A stretch of DNA of 64,000 nt from an uncultured Chitinophaga sp. (GTDB lineage: Bacteria; Bacteroidota; Bacteroidia; Chitinophagales; Chitinophagaceae): NCBI RefSeq assembly GCF_946479755.1, contig NZ_CAMLHC010000005.1, positions 248,001-312,000 of the forward strand, written 5' to 3'. Both the position numbers and the translations under genes were made by a program. The stretch's first letter is position 1; every line of letters starts with the position of its first letter. The notes beneath the pieces were generated by a model. It searched no databases and had not been told where the DNA came from. It worked only from the letters and a program-made list of their open reading frames with translations. Shown piece by piece: positions 8,790-16,679 of this stretch.

Positions 8790-10112
8790 ATGCGAATTGT
8801 ACAAGAGTTACTGTTTATTATTGCCTTCGGGACGGCAGTATACCTATTTTCCACGAAAGTGCGCCAGATCAGGCGGAATATCCTGCTGGGGCGCGATGAA
8901 GACCTCAATGACCACCCTGACCTACGCTGGAAAAACGTTCTGTTGCTGGCTTTCGGCCAGAAAAAAATGTTCCGTAACCCGCTGGTGGCTGTATTACACT
9001 TTTTCGTGTATGCAGGTTTTATCATCATCAATCTGGAGATCCTCGAGATTATCCTGGACGGGATAATGGGCACACATCGTTTATTCGTTCCCGTATTAGG
9101 CGGACTGTATCCGGTGCTGATCAGCGCTTTTGAAGTGCTGGCCGTACTGGTAACACTGGGTTGCGCCATTTTCCTGGTACGCAGGAATATCCTGAAGATC
9201 CGCCGGTTTATGAGCCGGGACCTCAACGGATGGCCGCGTTCCGACGCCAATTACATCCTCATCACGGAGATAGTGCTGATGCTGTTGTTCCTGACAATGA
9301 ACGCCGCCGATCAGCAGATGCAGCTGCGCGGCAGCGAACATTATATCGCTACCGGTAATTTCCTTGTCAGCGGCAGCCTCGCTTCTATATTTAACCATAC
9401 GCCGGACGGCACGCTGATCGCGATTGAACGTACCTGCTGGTGGCTGCACATACTGGGAATCCTGGCATTCCTTAATTATCTGCCTTATTCCAAACATCTT
9501 CATATTATACTGGCCTTTCCAAATGCCTACTACGCCCGCCTGGAGCCGATGGGCGAAATGGAAAACATGCCTGCCGTACAGCGGGAGGTACAGCTGATGC
9601 TGCAACCGGAGCTGGCTGCCAATGAGCCCGCGCCGGAGGGCATGCCCAAGTTCGGCGCCAAAGACGTGTTTGACCTCAGCTGGAAAAATCTGCTGGACGC
9701 CTACAGTTGCACCGAATGCGGCCGCTGCAGCGCTGCCTGTCCTGCCAATATCACCGGTAAAGCGCTTTCTCCCCGTAAAATCATGATGGATACCCGCGAC
9801 CGCGCCGAAGCGGTAGGCCGCAACATCAATGAAAACGGCGCTTTCAAAGATGACGGCAAAACCCTGCTGCGGGACCACATCACAGAAGAAGAGCTGCGCG
9901 CCTGCACCACCTGCAACGCCTGCGTACAGGAGTGCCCGGTAAGTATCAGTCCGCTCGACATCATCGTGCAGCTGCGCCGCCACCTCGTGATGGAAGAATC
10001 CAGCGCCCCCGCCGAATGGACCGGCATGTTCAGCAATATCGAAAACAACATGGCCCCCTGGAAGTTCAGCATGGACGACCGCGACAAATGGGCTGAAGAA
10101 ATGAATCAATAA
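8790..10112 (+). CDS. Membrane iron-sulfur oxidoreductase subunit (heterodisulfide-reductase-like)
   Basis: The 440-residue protein has several hydrophobic helices in the first half (for example residues 4-20, 69-92, 105-130, 155-170 and 210-230) and two cysteine clusters in the second half: CTECGRCSAACP and CTTCNACVQECP, each able to bind a 4Fe-4S cluster. The layout is that of respiratory HdrE/HdrC-like or Dsr/Nar-type subunits, which pass electrons between a membrane quinone or haem and a soluble partner. The next gene encodes a CCG-domain protein 22 bases downstream and is the obvious partner. The physiological donor and acceptor cannot be named from the sequence. Confidence 0.88.
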   Translation: MRIVQELLFIIAFGTAVYLFSTKVRQIRRNILLGRDEDLNDHPDLRWKNVLLLAFGQKKMFRNPLVAVLHFFVYAGFIIINLEILEIILDGIMGTHRLFVPVLGGLYPVLISAFEVLAVLVTLGCAIFLVRRNILKIRRFMSRDLNGWPRSDANYILITEIVLMLLFLTMNAADQQMQLRGSEHYIATGNFLVSGSLASIFNHTPDGTLIAIERTCWWLHILGILAFLNYLPYSKHLHIILAFPNAYYARLEPMGEMENMPAVQREVQLMLQPELAANEPAPEGMPKFGAKDVFDLSWKNLLDAYSCTECGRCSAACPANITGKALSPRKIMMDTRDRAEAVGRNINENGAFKDDGKTLLRDHITEEELRACTTCNACVQECPVSISPLDIIVQLRRHLVMEESSAPAEWTGMFSNIENNMAPWKFSMDDRDKWAEEMNQ

Positions 10113-10134
10113 CAAAAGCTAAAAGCGAAGAGCT

Positions 10135-10914
10135 ATGCAGATAAAGACAATGGCTACATACGCCGCCAACGGGGAAACACCGGAAATACTGTTTTGGGTA
10201 GGTTGCGCCGGCAGCTTCGACCAGCGGGCACAGAAGATCACCAAAGCTTTTGCCACTATCCTCGAAAAAACAGGCGTTCAGTTTGCCATCCTGGGCAAAG
10301 AAGAAAGCTGTACCGGCGACCCGGCCAGAAGAGCGGGCAATGAATTTATTTTCCAGATGATGGCGCAGAACAACATACAGTTGCTCAACATGTATGGGGT
10401 AAAAAAAATCGTTACCGCCTGCCCGCACTGTTTCAATATCCTGAAAAATGAATACCCCGCCCTCGGCGGTAATTATGAAGTGATACATCATACCACCTTC
10501 CTGCAGTCGCTGATCGACGAAGGGAAAATCAAAATGAAGGAAGGCGGCGTCTTCAAAGGCAAAAAAATCACCTATCACGATTCCTGCTACCTCGGCAGAG
10601 GCAATAATATTTACGAGGCCCCCCGCAAAGTGCTCGAAATCCTCGATGCGGAACTGGTGGAGATGAAACGTTGCCGCAGTAAAGGACTCTGCTGTGGCGC
10701 CGGTGGCGCCCAGATGTTCAAGGAAGAAGAAAAAGGCACCACCCGCATCAACTTTGAAAGAGGCCAGGAAGCCGTAGATACAGGCGCTTCCGTCATTGCC
10801 GCCAACTGCCCTTTCTGTATGACCATGCTGACAGACGGCGTGAAGGAGACCGGCAAAGAAGACGATGTGAAGGTGCTGGATATCGCCGAATTGATTGCCA
10901 TGAATATGGAATAA
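10135..10914 (+). CDS. CCG-domain iron-sulfur protein (HdrB/LldE/GlpC type)
   Basis: The 259-residue protein has two cysteine-rich CCG domains. The first contains WVGCAGSFDQRA, ESCTGDPARRAGN and TACPHCFNIL; the second contains YHDSCYLGRGNN, KGLCCGAGGAQMF and ANCPFCMTML. Such domains bind a non-cubane or 4Fe-4S centre in heterodisulfide reductase subunit B and in lactate- and glycerol-oxidising complexes. With the membrane subunit immediately upstream it forms a two-gene electron-transfer module. The ATG at 10135 was kept because the residues before the ATG at 10150 continue the usual N-terminus. Confidence 0.9.
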   Translation: MQIKTMATYAANGETPEILFWVGCAGSFDQRAQKITKAFATILEKTGVQFAILGKEESCTGDPARRAGNEFIFQMMAQNNIQLLNMYGVKKIVTACPHCFNILKNEYPALGGNYEVIHHTTFLQSLIDEGKIKMKEGGVFKGKKITYHDSCYLGRGNNIYEAPRKVLEILDAELVEMKRCRSKGLCCGAGGAQMFKEEEKGTTRINFERGQEAVDTGASVIAANCPFCMTMLTDGVKETGKEDDVKVLDIAELIAMNME

Positions 10915-10924
10915 TCATTTGTCT

Positions 10925-10932
10925 TAAATTTG
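10925..10932 (+). promoter_or_regulatory. -7 promoter element before the 10937 gene
   Basis: TAAATTTG matches TAnnTTTG exactly and is separated from the ATG at 10937 by four bases (CATC). It suggests an independent, leaderless transcript even though the gene closely follows the iron-sulfur pair. Confidence 0.45.
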
Positions 10933-10936
10933 CATC

Positions 10937-11446
10937 ATGGATACACAAGCAATCAATCTCCCTACCGGGTTTTCTCCGGCTTCGAGGGTTTGGATATATC
11001 AGAGCAACAGACCATTCAATGAGCAGGAGATCAAAGAAATCGACGAGCAGCTGTTACAATTCACCGAACAGTGGAACGCCCACGGCGCGCCGGTAAAAGG
11101 CTGGGGCCGTGTGGTACTGGGCCAGGTGGTAATATTGATAGCAGACGAAACAGACACTACCGTCAGCGGCTGCAGCACCGATAGCTCTGTGCGGGTCATC
11201 AAAAGCATTGAAAAACAATACAATGTGAATATGTTCGACCGCTTGCTGCTGGGTTTTATTGTGAAGGACAAGGTGGAGCTGTTGCCCATGGCTCAGCTGG
11301 GTTATGCCATGGAACAAGGGTTTATCGACGAAAACACCCTCTATCTCAATAACACCGTACTGACCAAAGCCGATCTGGACACCAAATGGCTGGTACCGCT
11401 GAAAGATAGCTGGCTGGCCGGCAAAGTGGCCCGCAAAGCAGTGTAA
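10937..11446 (+). CDS. Conserved Bacteroidota protein of unknown function
   Basis: The 169-residue soluble protein has no signal peptide. I recognise the family by the patterns ASRVWIYQSNRPFNEQEI, TVSGCSTDSSVRVIKSIE and LDTKWLVPLKDSWL. Homologues in this phylum are often labelled 'ABC transporter ATPase', but no Walker A, Walker B or ABC signature is present, so that name is not supported here. A single conserved cysteine sits in SGCSTDSS. Function is unknown. It follows the iron-sulfur pair by 22 bases and has its own promoter-like box. Confidence 0.75.
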   Translation: MDTQAINLPTGFSPASRVWIYQSNRPFNEQEIKEIDEQLLQFTEQWNAHGAPVKGWGRVVLGQVVILIADETDTTVSGCSTDSSVRVIKSIEKQYNVNMFDRLLLGFIVKDKVELLPMAQLGYAMEQGFIDENTLYLNNTVLTKADLDTKWLVPLKDSWLAGKVARKAV

Positions 11447-11477
11447 GAGAGCCAAGAGCGCCAAGACCGATTTTGAT

Positions 11478-11526
11478 AAGAGCGAAGACAATAGGATATA
11501 TAAACTATTGTTTTCGCTCTTTTTAC
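11478..11526 (+). terminator. Terminator hairpin after the 10937 gene
   Basis: A 17-bp stem with one G-T pair (AAGAGCGAAGACAATAG with CTATTGTTTTCGCTCTT) closes a 10-base loop and runs into a T tract (TTTTT). Confidence 0.75.
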
Positions 11527-11604
11527 ATATATAATTTTACACACTACAACATAGGTCCCTGCTCTATAACAACGCCTGGTAATCCTGAAAAGACAATGGT
11601 CTTG

Positions 11605-11670
11605 TAAACAACGTGCATAATCTTATTAAACAGCGTGCGTAAGCTTATTAAACAACGTGCGTGAGCTTTG
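11605..11670 (+). repeat. 22-bp tandem repeat, three copies
   Basis: Three adjacent 22-base units start at 11605, 11627 and 11649. Each begins TAAACA(A/G)CGTGC and continues with a diverging (A/G)T(A/G)A(T/G)CTT. The third unit runs into GCTTTGCGATC. Confidence 0.8.
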
Positions 11671-11747
11671 CGATCTTTTATAAACCTAAAAGTTCCTTTG
11701 CGATCTTTGCGTGATGACATTCTGTCATTTTTTCCGTTTTTAATCCT

Positions 11748-11755
11748 TATTTTTG
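11748..11755 (+). promoter_or_regulatory. -7 promoter element of miaB
   Basis: TATTTTTG matches TAnnTTTG exactly, 22 bases before the ATG at 11778. Confidence 0.45.
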
Positions 11756-11777
11756 CTCTCCAAAATTTTTGTTAGGA

Positions 11778-13190
11778 ATGCTGGACCAGGTTACTAAAGT
11801 GCATGATGAGAGCCGTCAGGGAGAAGCTTTTGCTCCCGTGGCGACTGACAGCCAAACATATAGTAAGAAATTTTATATAGAAAGCTATGGTTGTGCGATG
11901 AATTTCAACGATAGTGAGATCGTCGCCTCCATTCTGAATAAAGAAGGATTTGGCGCTACCCGCAATGTGGAAGAGGCCAGCCTGATCCTGCTCAACACCT
12001 GCTCGATCCGGGAAAAAGCGGAACAGACCGTACGGAAGCGCCTGACGGAATTCCGTCGCATCAAAAAGTCCACCCCCGGATTACTCATCGGGGTACTGGG
12101 CTGTATGGCAGAGCGGCTTAAAACCAAACTGCTGGAAGAAGAGAAGCTGGTGGACATGGTCGTAGGCCCCGACGCCTACCGCGCCCTTCCTTCGCTGATC
12201 GCGGAAGCGGAAACCGGTCAGAAATCGGTGAACGTATTATTGAGCCGCGAAGAAACCTATGGCGATATCAGTCCTGTCAGACTGGACAACAACGGGGTCA
12301 CCTCTTTTGTGTCCATCATGCGGGGCTGTAACAATATGTGCACCTTCTGTGTAGTACCTTTCACCCGTGGCCGCGAACGCAGCCGCGATGCGCACTCCAT
12401 CGTCAGGGAAGCCACAGAGCTGTTTGAAAACGGCTACCGCGAAGTAACACTGCTGGGCCAGAACGTAGACTCTTACTACTGGACCAGCAATGACGACAGC
12501 GAGACCGTCACCTTTGCGCAGCTGCTGGAGAAAGTGGCGCTGATCAACCCGTTGCTGCGGGTGCGTTTCAGCACCTCCCATCCTAAAGACATCACTGACG
12601 AAGTGCTCTTTACCATGGCGAAATACGAAAACATCTGCAACTATATCCACCTGCCGGTACAAAGTGGCAGCAACCGGATATTACAGCTGATGAACCGTAC
12701 GTACACCCGGGAATGGTATATGAAGAAGGTAGAACGTATCCGGGAAATCCTTCCCGATTGCGGCCTTTCCACAGACATTATCTGTGGCTTCTGCAGCGAG
12801 ACGGAAGAAGAACACCAGGAAACCATGGACATCATGCGGTTTGCCGCTTATGACCTGGCTTACATGTACTTCTATTCCGAACGCCCCGGAACACTGGCAC
12901 AACGCCGTTACCAGGACGATGTCCCGGAAGATGTCAAAAAAAGAAGGCTTGCTGAAGTGGTGGAACTGCACCGCCAGCAGTCAGAACAAAATATGAAAGA
13001 CGATGTCGGCAAAACCTTCAAAGTGCTGGTAGAAGGCACTTCCAAACGTTCCGAAGAACATCTGTTCGGCCGTAATGACCAGAACAAGGTGGTCGTTTTC
13101 CCACGCGAAAACTTCAAAAAAGGGGAATACGTTATGGTGAAGGTAGATAGCTGTACATCCGGTACACTTATAGGAAAGGCAGTACAGTAG
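11778..13190 (+). CDS. miaB: tRNA-2-methylthio-N6-dimethylallyladenosine synthase
   Basis: This radical-SAM enzyme adds the 2-methylthio group to i6A37 of tRNAs. The product is 470 residues from the ATG at 11778. The N-terminal UPF0004 domain supplies three cysteines ([26 protein letters not shown]) for the auxiliary cluster. The radical-SAM cluster is C184-x3-C188-x2-C191 in [20 protein letters not shown]-terminal TRAM domain begins near KTFKVLVEG. The isopentenyl group it modifies is put on by MiaA, whose gene lies at 62116-63024 of this window, unlinked. The in-frame TTG at 11769 is a less likely start. Confidence 0.96.
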   Translation: MLDQVTKVHDESRQGEAFAPVATDSQTYSKKFYIESYGCAMNFNDSEIVASILNKEGFGATRNVEEASLILLNTCSIREKAEQTVRKRLTEFRRIKKSTPGLLIGVLGCMAERLKTKLLEEEKLVDMVVGPDAYRALPSLIAEAETGQKSVNVLLSREETYGDISPVRLDNNGVTSFVSIMRGCNNMCTFCVVPFTRGRERSRDAHSIVREATELFENGYREVTLLGQNVDSYYWTSNDDSETVTFAQLLEKVALINPLLRVRFSTSHPKDITDEVLFTMAKYENICNYIHLPVQSGSNRILQLMNRTYTREWYMKKVERIREILPDCGLSTDIICGFCSETEEEHQETMDIMRFAAYDLAYMYFYSERPGTLAQRRYQDDVPEDVKKRRLAEVVELHRQQSEQNMKDDVGKTFKVLVEGTSKRSEEHLFGRNDQNKVVVFPRENFKKGEYVMVKVDSCTSGTLIGKAVQ

Positions 13191-13245
13191 CCTACCCGCT
13201 GCTGCCTGCTCATTTTTGGACCATTAAACAATCGGGTTACCACTT

Positions 13246-14496
13246 ATGGACATACAGGCTATCAAAAACAGGTTTGGCATTATCGGAAACAGTCCCGCAT
13301 TGAACTACGCCCTGCAGGTGGCCGCACAGGTGGCCAATACAGACCTCACCGTGCTGATCAACGGAGAGAGTGGCGTGGGTAAAGAAGTATTTTCCCAGAT
13401 CATCCACGCGCTCAGCGCCCGTAAACATAATCCATTCATCGCCGTCAACTGCGGCGCCATCCCGGAAGGCACTATCGATTCCGAATTGTTCGGCCACGAA
13501 AAAGGCTCCTTCACCGGGGCGGTAGACAGCCGCAAGGGTTATTTTGAAACCGTGAACGGCGGCACCATCTTCCTCGACGAAATCGGGGAAATGCCACTCG
13601 GCACACAGGCACGCCTGCTCCGCGTACTGGAAACCGGCGAATATATCCGCGTAGGTTCTTCCAAAGTACAGAAGACAGATGTGCGCGTGATCGCCGCCAC
13701 CAACCGCGATCTGCTGGAACGCACCCAGCACGGTAAGTTCCGGGAAGACCTCTACTACCGCCTCAACACAGTGCCTATCCGCGTGCCCGCCCTGCGCGAC
13801 CGCAAAGAGGATATTCCGCTGCTGTTCCGCAAATTCTCCGTCGATTTCTCCGAGAAATATAAAACACCCTCCATCCAGCTGGATGAAGAAGCCCGCCAGG
13901 TACTGGTCAACTACCCCTGGCGCGGTAACGTGCGTGAACTGAAAAATATCGCCGAACAGATCTCCGTGCTGTCGTCCGATAAACTGGTCACCGCCAACGA
14001 CCTGAAAAGGTTCCTCCCGGAAATACCGGAAGTCAACCGCCTTCCGATGCTGGCTGCGCCACAGCACCAGCCCGGCAGCGGCGGCGATTTTGCCAGCGAA
14101 AGGGACATCCTCTACAAACTTTTCTTCGACATGAAAAAAGACGTGACAGAGGTCAAAAAAATGTTCTTCGATATCCTGCAGAATCCCAACATGGCCCATA
14201 CCGCGGAATATCATCATCCGGAGAACCATGTGTTGCACAGCTACCCTGCCGGCAATGACATGCCCGTAGTTCCGTCTTCCGGCATCAACAATAACCAGCC
14301 CATCATCATCGCCGACAATAAAATCGATCATCACGAGGAAGTGGAAGAAACCCTTTCCATTGCCGACAAAGAAAAAGAGCTGATCGTGAAAGCGCTGAAG
14401 AAACACAAAGGCAAACGCAAAGACGCCGCCCTGGACCTGGGCATTTCCGAAAGAACACTTTACCGCAAACTGAAAGAATATAACATTGCCGAATAA
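13246..14496 (+). CDS. Sigma-54 interaction (AAA+) transcriptional activator without receiver domain
   Basis: The 416-residue protein opens directly with the sigma-54 AAA+ domain: Walker A GESGVGKE (about 40-47), the sigma-54 contact loop GSFTGA (about 87-92, a Ser variant of GAFTGA), Walker B GGTIFLDEIGEMP and an RLLRVLETGEYIRVG segment. A roughly 80-residue linker with two hydrophobic stretches follows, and a Fis-type helix-turn-helix at the C-terminus (KDAALDLGISERTLYRKLKE). There is no receiver, GAF or PAS domain, so activity must be controlled otherwise. The following lptE gene starts 16 bases after its stop, so the two are probably co-transcribed with the envelope genes. Confidence 0.93.
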   Translation: MDIQAIKNRFGIIGNSPALNYALQVAAQVANTDLTVLINGESGVGKEVFSQIIHALSARKHNPFIAVNCGAIPEGTIDSELFGHEKGSFTGAVDSRKGYFETVNGGTIFLDEIGEMPLGTQARLLRVLETGEYIRVGSSKVQKTDVRVIAATNRDLLERTQHGKFREDLYYRLNTVPIRVPALRDRKEDIPLLFRKFSVDFSEKYKTPSIQLDEEARQVLVNYPWRGNVRELKNIAEQISVLSSDKLVTANDLKRFLPEIPEVNRLPMLAAPQHQPGSGGDFASERDILYKLFFDMKKDVTEVKKMFFDILQNPNMAHTAEYHHPENHVLHSYPAGNDMPVVPSSGINNNQPIIIADNKIDHHEEVEETLSIADKEKELIVKALKKHKGKRKDAALDLGISERTLYRKLKEYNIAE

Positions 14497-14512
14497 ACGA
14501 ATTTTCAGCAGC

Positions 14513-15034
14513 ATGACCACTACCATCCGAACATTCATCGCCCTTGCCATGATAGCGCTTCTTGGCGGTTGCAGTGTACATTATTCCACCACCGGCGCCA
14601 GTATTGATAATGACGCCAAAACGGTGAACATCCGTTTTATTGAAAACAGGGCGCCAATCACCAATCCTACCCTCAGCCAGAAAATCACCCAGAAACTGCG
14701 TGATAAGGTCACTTCCCAGACCAGGCTGATACAGGTGGGCGATAACGAGCCCCGCGCCGACTACGAGTTCCGTGGCGCCATTACCGGTTATTCCTTCTCC
14801 AACGCCGCCGTTACCAACGTAGACCAGGCCGCCACCTCCCGTCTGAACGTGACCATCAATATCACCTTTATCAAACGGGTAGGCGATAAAAAAGGCTTTA
14901 CCCAGTCCTTTACCCGCTCGGCCGACTTCTCCGCCAACCAGCTGCCTTCCGTAGTGGAGAACGGCCTGCTGGAAAATAATATCATTCCCGGTATCGTGGA
15001 CGATATTTTCAACAGGGCTTTCGCTAACTGGTAA
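14513..15034 (+). CDS. lptE: LptE-family lipopolysaccharide-assembly lipoprotein
   Basis: The product is 173 residues from the ATG at 14513, with a signal peptide and lipobox (ALLGGC). The mature part (SVHYSTTGASIDNDAKTVNIRF; PTLSQKITQKLRDKV; SFTRSADFSANQ) matches the Bacteroidota LptE family, the outer-membrane lipoprotein that plugs LptD during LPS insertion. The order sigma-54 activator, lptE, TPR-like gene, secG is one I recognise as recurrent in Bacteroidota. An in-frame TTG at 14486 would overlap the upstream gene and place residues before the signal; it is unlikely. Confidence 0.85.
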   Translation: MTTTIRTFIALAMIALLGGCSVHYSTTGASIDNDAKTVNIRFIENRAPITNPTLSQKITQKLRDKVTSQTRLIQVGDNEPRADYEFRGAITGYSFSNAAVTNVDQAATSRLNVTINITFIKRVGDKKGFTQSFTRSADFSANQLPSVVENGLLENNIIPGIVDDIFNRAFANW

Positions 15035-15044
15035 TAACATTGGA

Positions 15045-15116
15045 TTATTTAGTTATTTTTTCATTTGGTTATTGGTCTGTAACAACTCAATAACCAAATG
15101 ATCAAATAACCCAATA
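15045..15116. repeat. Intergenic inverted repeat
   Basis: A perfect 14-bp stem (TCATTTGGTTATTG 15061-15074 with CAATAACCAAATGA 15088-15101) is extended outward by an imperfect match of TTGGATTATTT to AAATAACCCAA. No long T run follows, so it looks like an extragenic palindrome more than a standard terminator. Confidence 0.7.
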
Positions 15117-15139
15117 ATAAAATTTACTACATTAGGACC

Positions 15140-16228
15140 ATGATCGCAAACACCATCATCGCACACGTCTTTTTGCAGGCAAGCCTGCACCAGGTAGATG
15201 CGGCCGCCATGGAACAGCTGGTAGCGGAATATCCCTATTTTTCTGCCGCCCGGCTCCTGCTGGCCAGAAAAGTATATCACCAGCATGGCGACCTTCATGA
15301 TCCCGCCATCAAAAAGGCGATGCTGTATAGCGGTCAACCACATCATTTTTATCATATCGTGACCCACGAACCGGTACTGGAAACCGTGGAGGACCGCGTG
15401 CCGCCGGCCATACCGGTCGACGCCCTCCCCGACGACCTGCCTGCGGCCCCCGAAGCAGCCGTGATGGAAGCACCGGCACCCACGCCGGTGGAAACGCCCG
15501 TTGCCGCAGAGGAAGCAACGGAAAACCGCACCGCCACAGAAGAAGTTACCGCGGAAATACCGCCGGTGACAGCCGGCAACGGTACGGAAGTCCACCAAAC
15601 AGCGGACGGGGAAGCGGTACTATCCGATATGCCCCAACCGGCTGACATGCTGGCAGCACCGGAAAGCAACCACACGTCTCATTCCGCTGCCACCACGGAA
15701 GCCACAGCACAGGCAACAGAGACCGCAGACGAACGGCCGATTAAAATATTCCCATTGGAAATCAGATCAGGAGAAGAAATAACAGAAGACACCGTCCTCA
15801 CCTTCCAGCCACTTTACACCGACGATTACTTCGCTTATAAACGGCTGAAAAACCCGGAAGACGCAGACGAACTCAACGCCCAGGGCGAAGCGGAAATGAA
15901 AAGCTTCACCTCCTGGCTACGGCAGATCAAGGACAATTTCTCCGGCAGGAGCAGCAAAGACTGGTACCACCAGCAGCTGCACCGCATCTACGAAGAAGAC
16001 GAGGAACCGGAAGTATCTGAAACCGTTGAAAAAATGGCGATGGAATCCATCACCTTCAACAACGATATCGTGTCTGAGACACTGGCAGAAATCTGGGTAC
16101 GCCAACACCAGTACCAACAAGCGATCAGGATATATCAAAAATTAAGTTTGCTTAATCCCGACAAAAACGCTTATTTTGCGCAGAAGATACAAGAACTAAA
16201 ATCTTTAATAGATAAAAGCAAACATTAA
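15140..16228 (+). CDS. Hypothetical protein, TPR-like C-terminus
   Basis: The 362-residue protein has no signal peptide. The first 75 residues are helical and hydrophobic-polar (ANTIIAHVFLQASLHQVDAA). Residues about 85-210 form an Ala/Pro/Glu/Thr-rich linker of low complexity. The last 145 residues are charged and end in a TPR-like helix pair (QYQQAIRIYQKLSLLNPDKN then FAQKIQELKSLI). It sits five bases before secG and after lptE, so a cytoplasmic role in envelope assembly or secretion is possible, but no function is known to me. Confidence 0.8.
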   Translation: MIANTIIAHVFLQASLHQVDAAAMEQLVAEYPYFSAARLLLARKVYHQHGDLHDPAIKKAMLYSGQPHHFYHIVTHEPVLETVEDRVPPAIPVDALPDDLPAAPEAAVMEAPAPTPVETPVAAEEATENRTATEEVTAEIPPVTAGNGTEVHQTADGEAVLSDMPQPADMLAAPESNHTSHSAATTEATAQATETADERPIKIFPLEIRSGEEITEDTVLTFQPLYTDDYFAYKRLKNPEDADELNAQGEAEMKSFTSWLRQIKDNFSGRSSKDWYHQQLHRIYEEDEEPEVSETVEKMAMESITFNNDIVSETLAEIWVRQHQYQQAIRIYQKLSLLNPDKNAYFAQKIQELKSLIDKSKH

Positions 16229-16233
16229 TATTT

Positions 16234-16605
16234 ATGTTAATCATTTTTGGTATCCTGATCATATTAGCCTGTGTGTTGTTGGGCTTTTTCGTGCTGATCC
16301 AGAACCCTAAAGGAGGCGGCCTGTCCGGTTCTTTTGGTGGTATTGGCAATCAGGTGATCGGGGTGCGTCAGACTACTGACGTTTTGGAAAAAGGTACCTG
16401 GATCCTGGCGACTATCATTGCTGTACTCTGCCTGACAGCGCCGTTCTTTATCGGTAAAGCCGGTAAAGTGTCCAATACCGCACCTACTGCCATCGAAAGA
16501 GCTGGCGGTGGTACACCTGCTCCGGCTCCTGCCCCTGCGCAACTGCCAGGTACACAGCCGCAACAACCGGCGCCGCAACCGGCTCCTACCACTCCGGGCA
16601 AATAA
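16234..16605 (+). CDS. secG: Preprotein translocase subunit SecG
   Basis: The 123-residue inner-membrane protein has two transmembrane helices (about 2-22 and 53-71) separated by the conserved cytosolic loop QNPKGGGLSGSFGG, diagnostic of SecG, which assists SecYEG and SecA during protein export. The C-terminal 35 residues form an Ala/Pro/Gln-rich tail that standard SecG lacks. It starts five bases after the TPR-like gene and is followed by a strong terminator, so it ends the lptE transcript. Confidence 0.93.
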   Translation: MLIIFGILIILACVLLGFFVLIQNPKGGGLSGSFGGIGNQVIGVRQTTDVLEKGTWILATIIAVLCLTAPFFIGKAGKVSNTAPTAIERAGGGTPAPAPAPAQLPGTQPQQPAPQPAPTTPGK

Positions 16606-16630
16606 TCATTTTTTCCGAATAATATTTCAT

Positions 16631-16662
16631 AAAACCTCGCCGTTAAAAGCGAGGTTTTTTTA
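16631..16662 (+). terminator. Terminator after secG
   Basis: A 10-bp perfect stem (AAAACCTCGC with GCGAGGTTTT) with an 8-base loop is followed by TTTT. Confidence 0.85.
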
Positions 16663-16679
16663 ATCACTACCCGCTACGA

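Larger units (their letters stand above)
11447..11768. other. Intergenic region with hairpin and tandem repeats
   Basis: No gene is seen in these 322 bases. They hold a terminator-like hairpin, a 22-bp triplicate, CTTTGCGATCTTTGCG-type repeats (11663-11712) related to those around 51.3-51.5 kb, and the miaB -7 box. Confidence 0.7.

Noticed and set aside
11605..11670. CRISPR-like array
   Set aside because: The three 22-bp units are directly adjacent with no spacers, and no cas gene is present.
13237..14550. 437-codon minus-strand frame opposite the sigma-54 activator
   Set aside because: The plus-strand activator has full AAA+ and helix-turn-helix motifs; the antisense product is F/V/H-rich noise.
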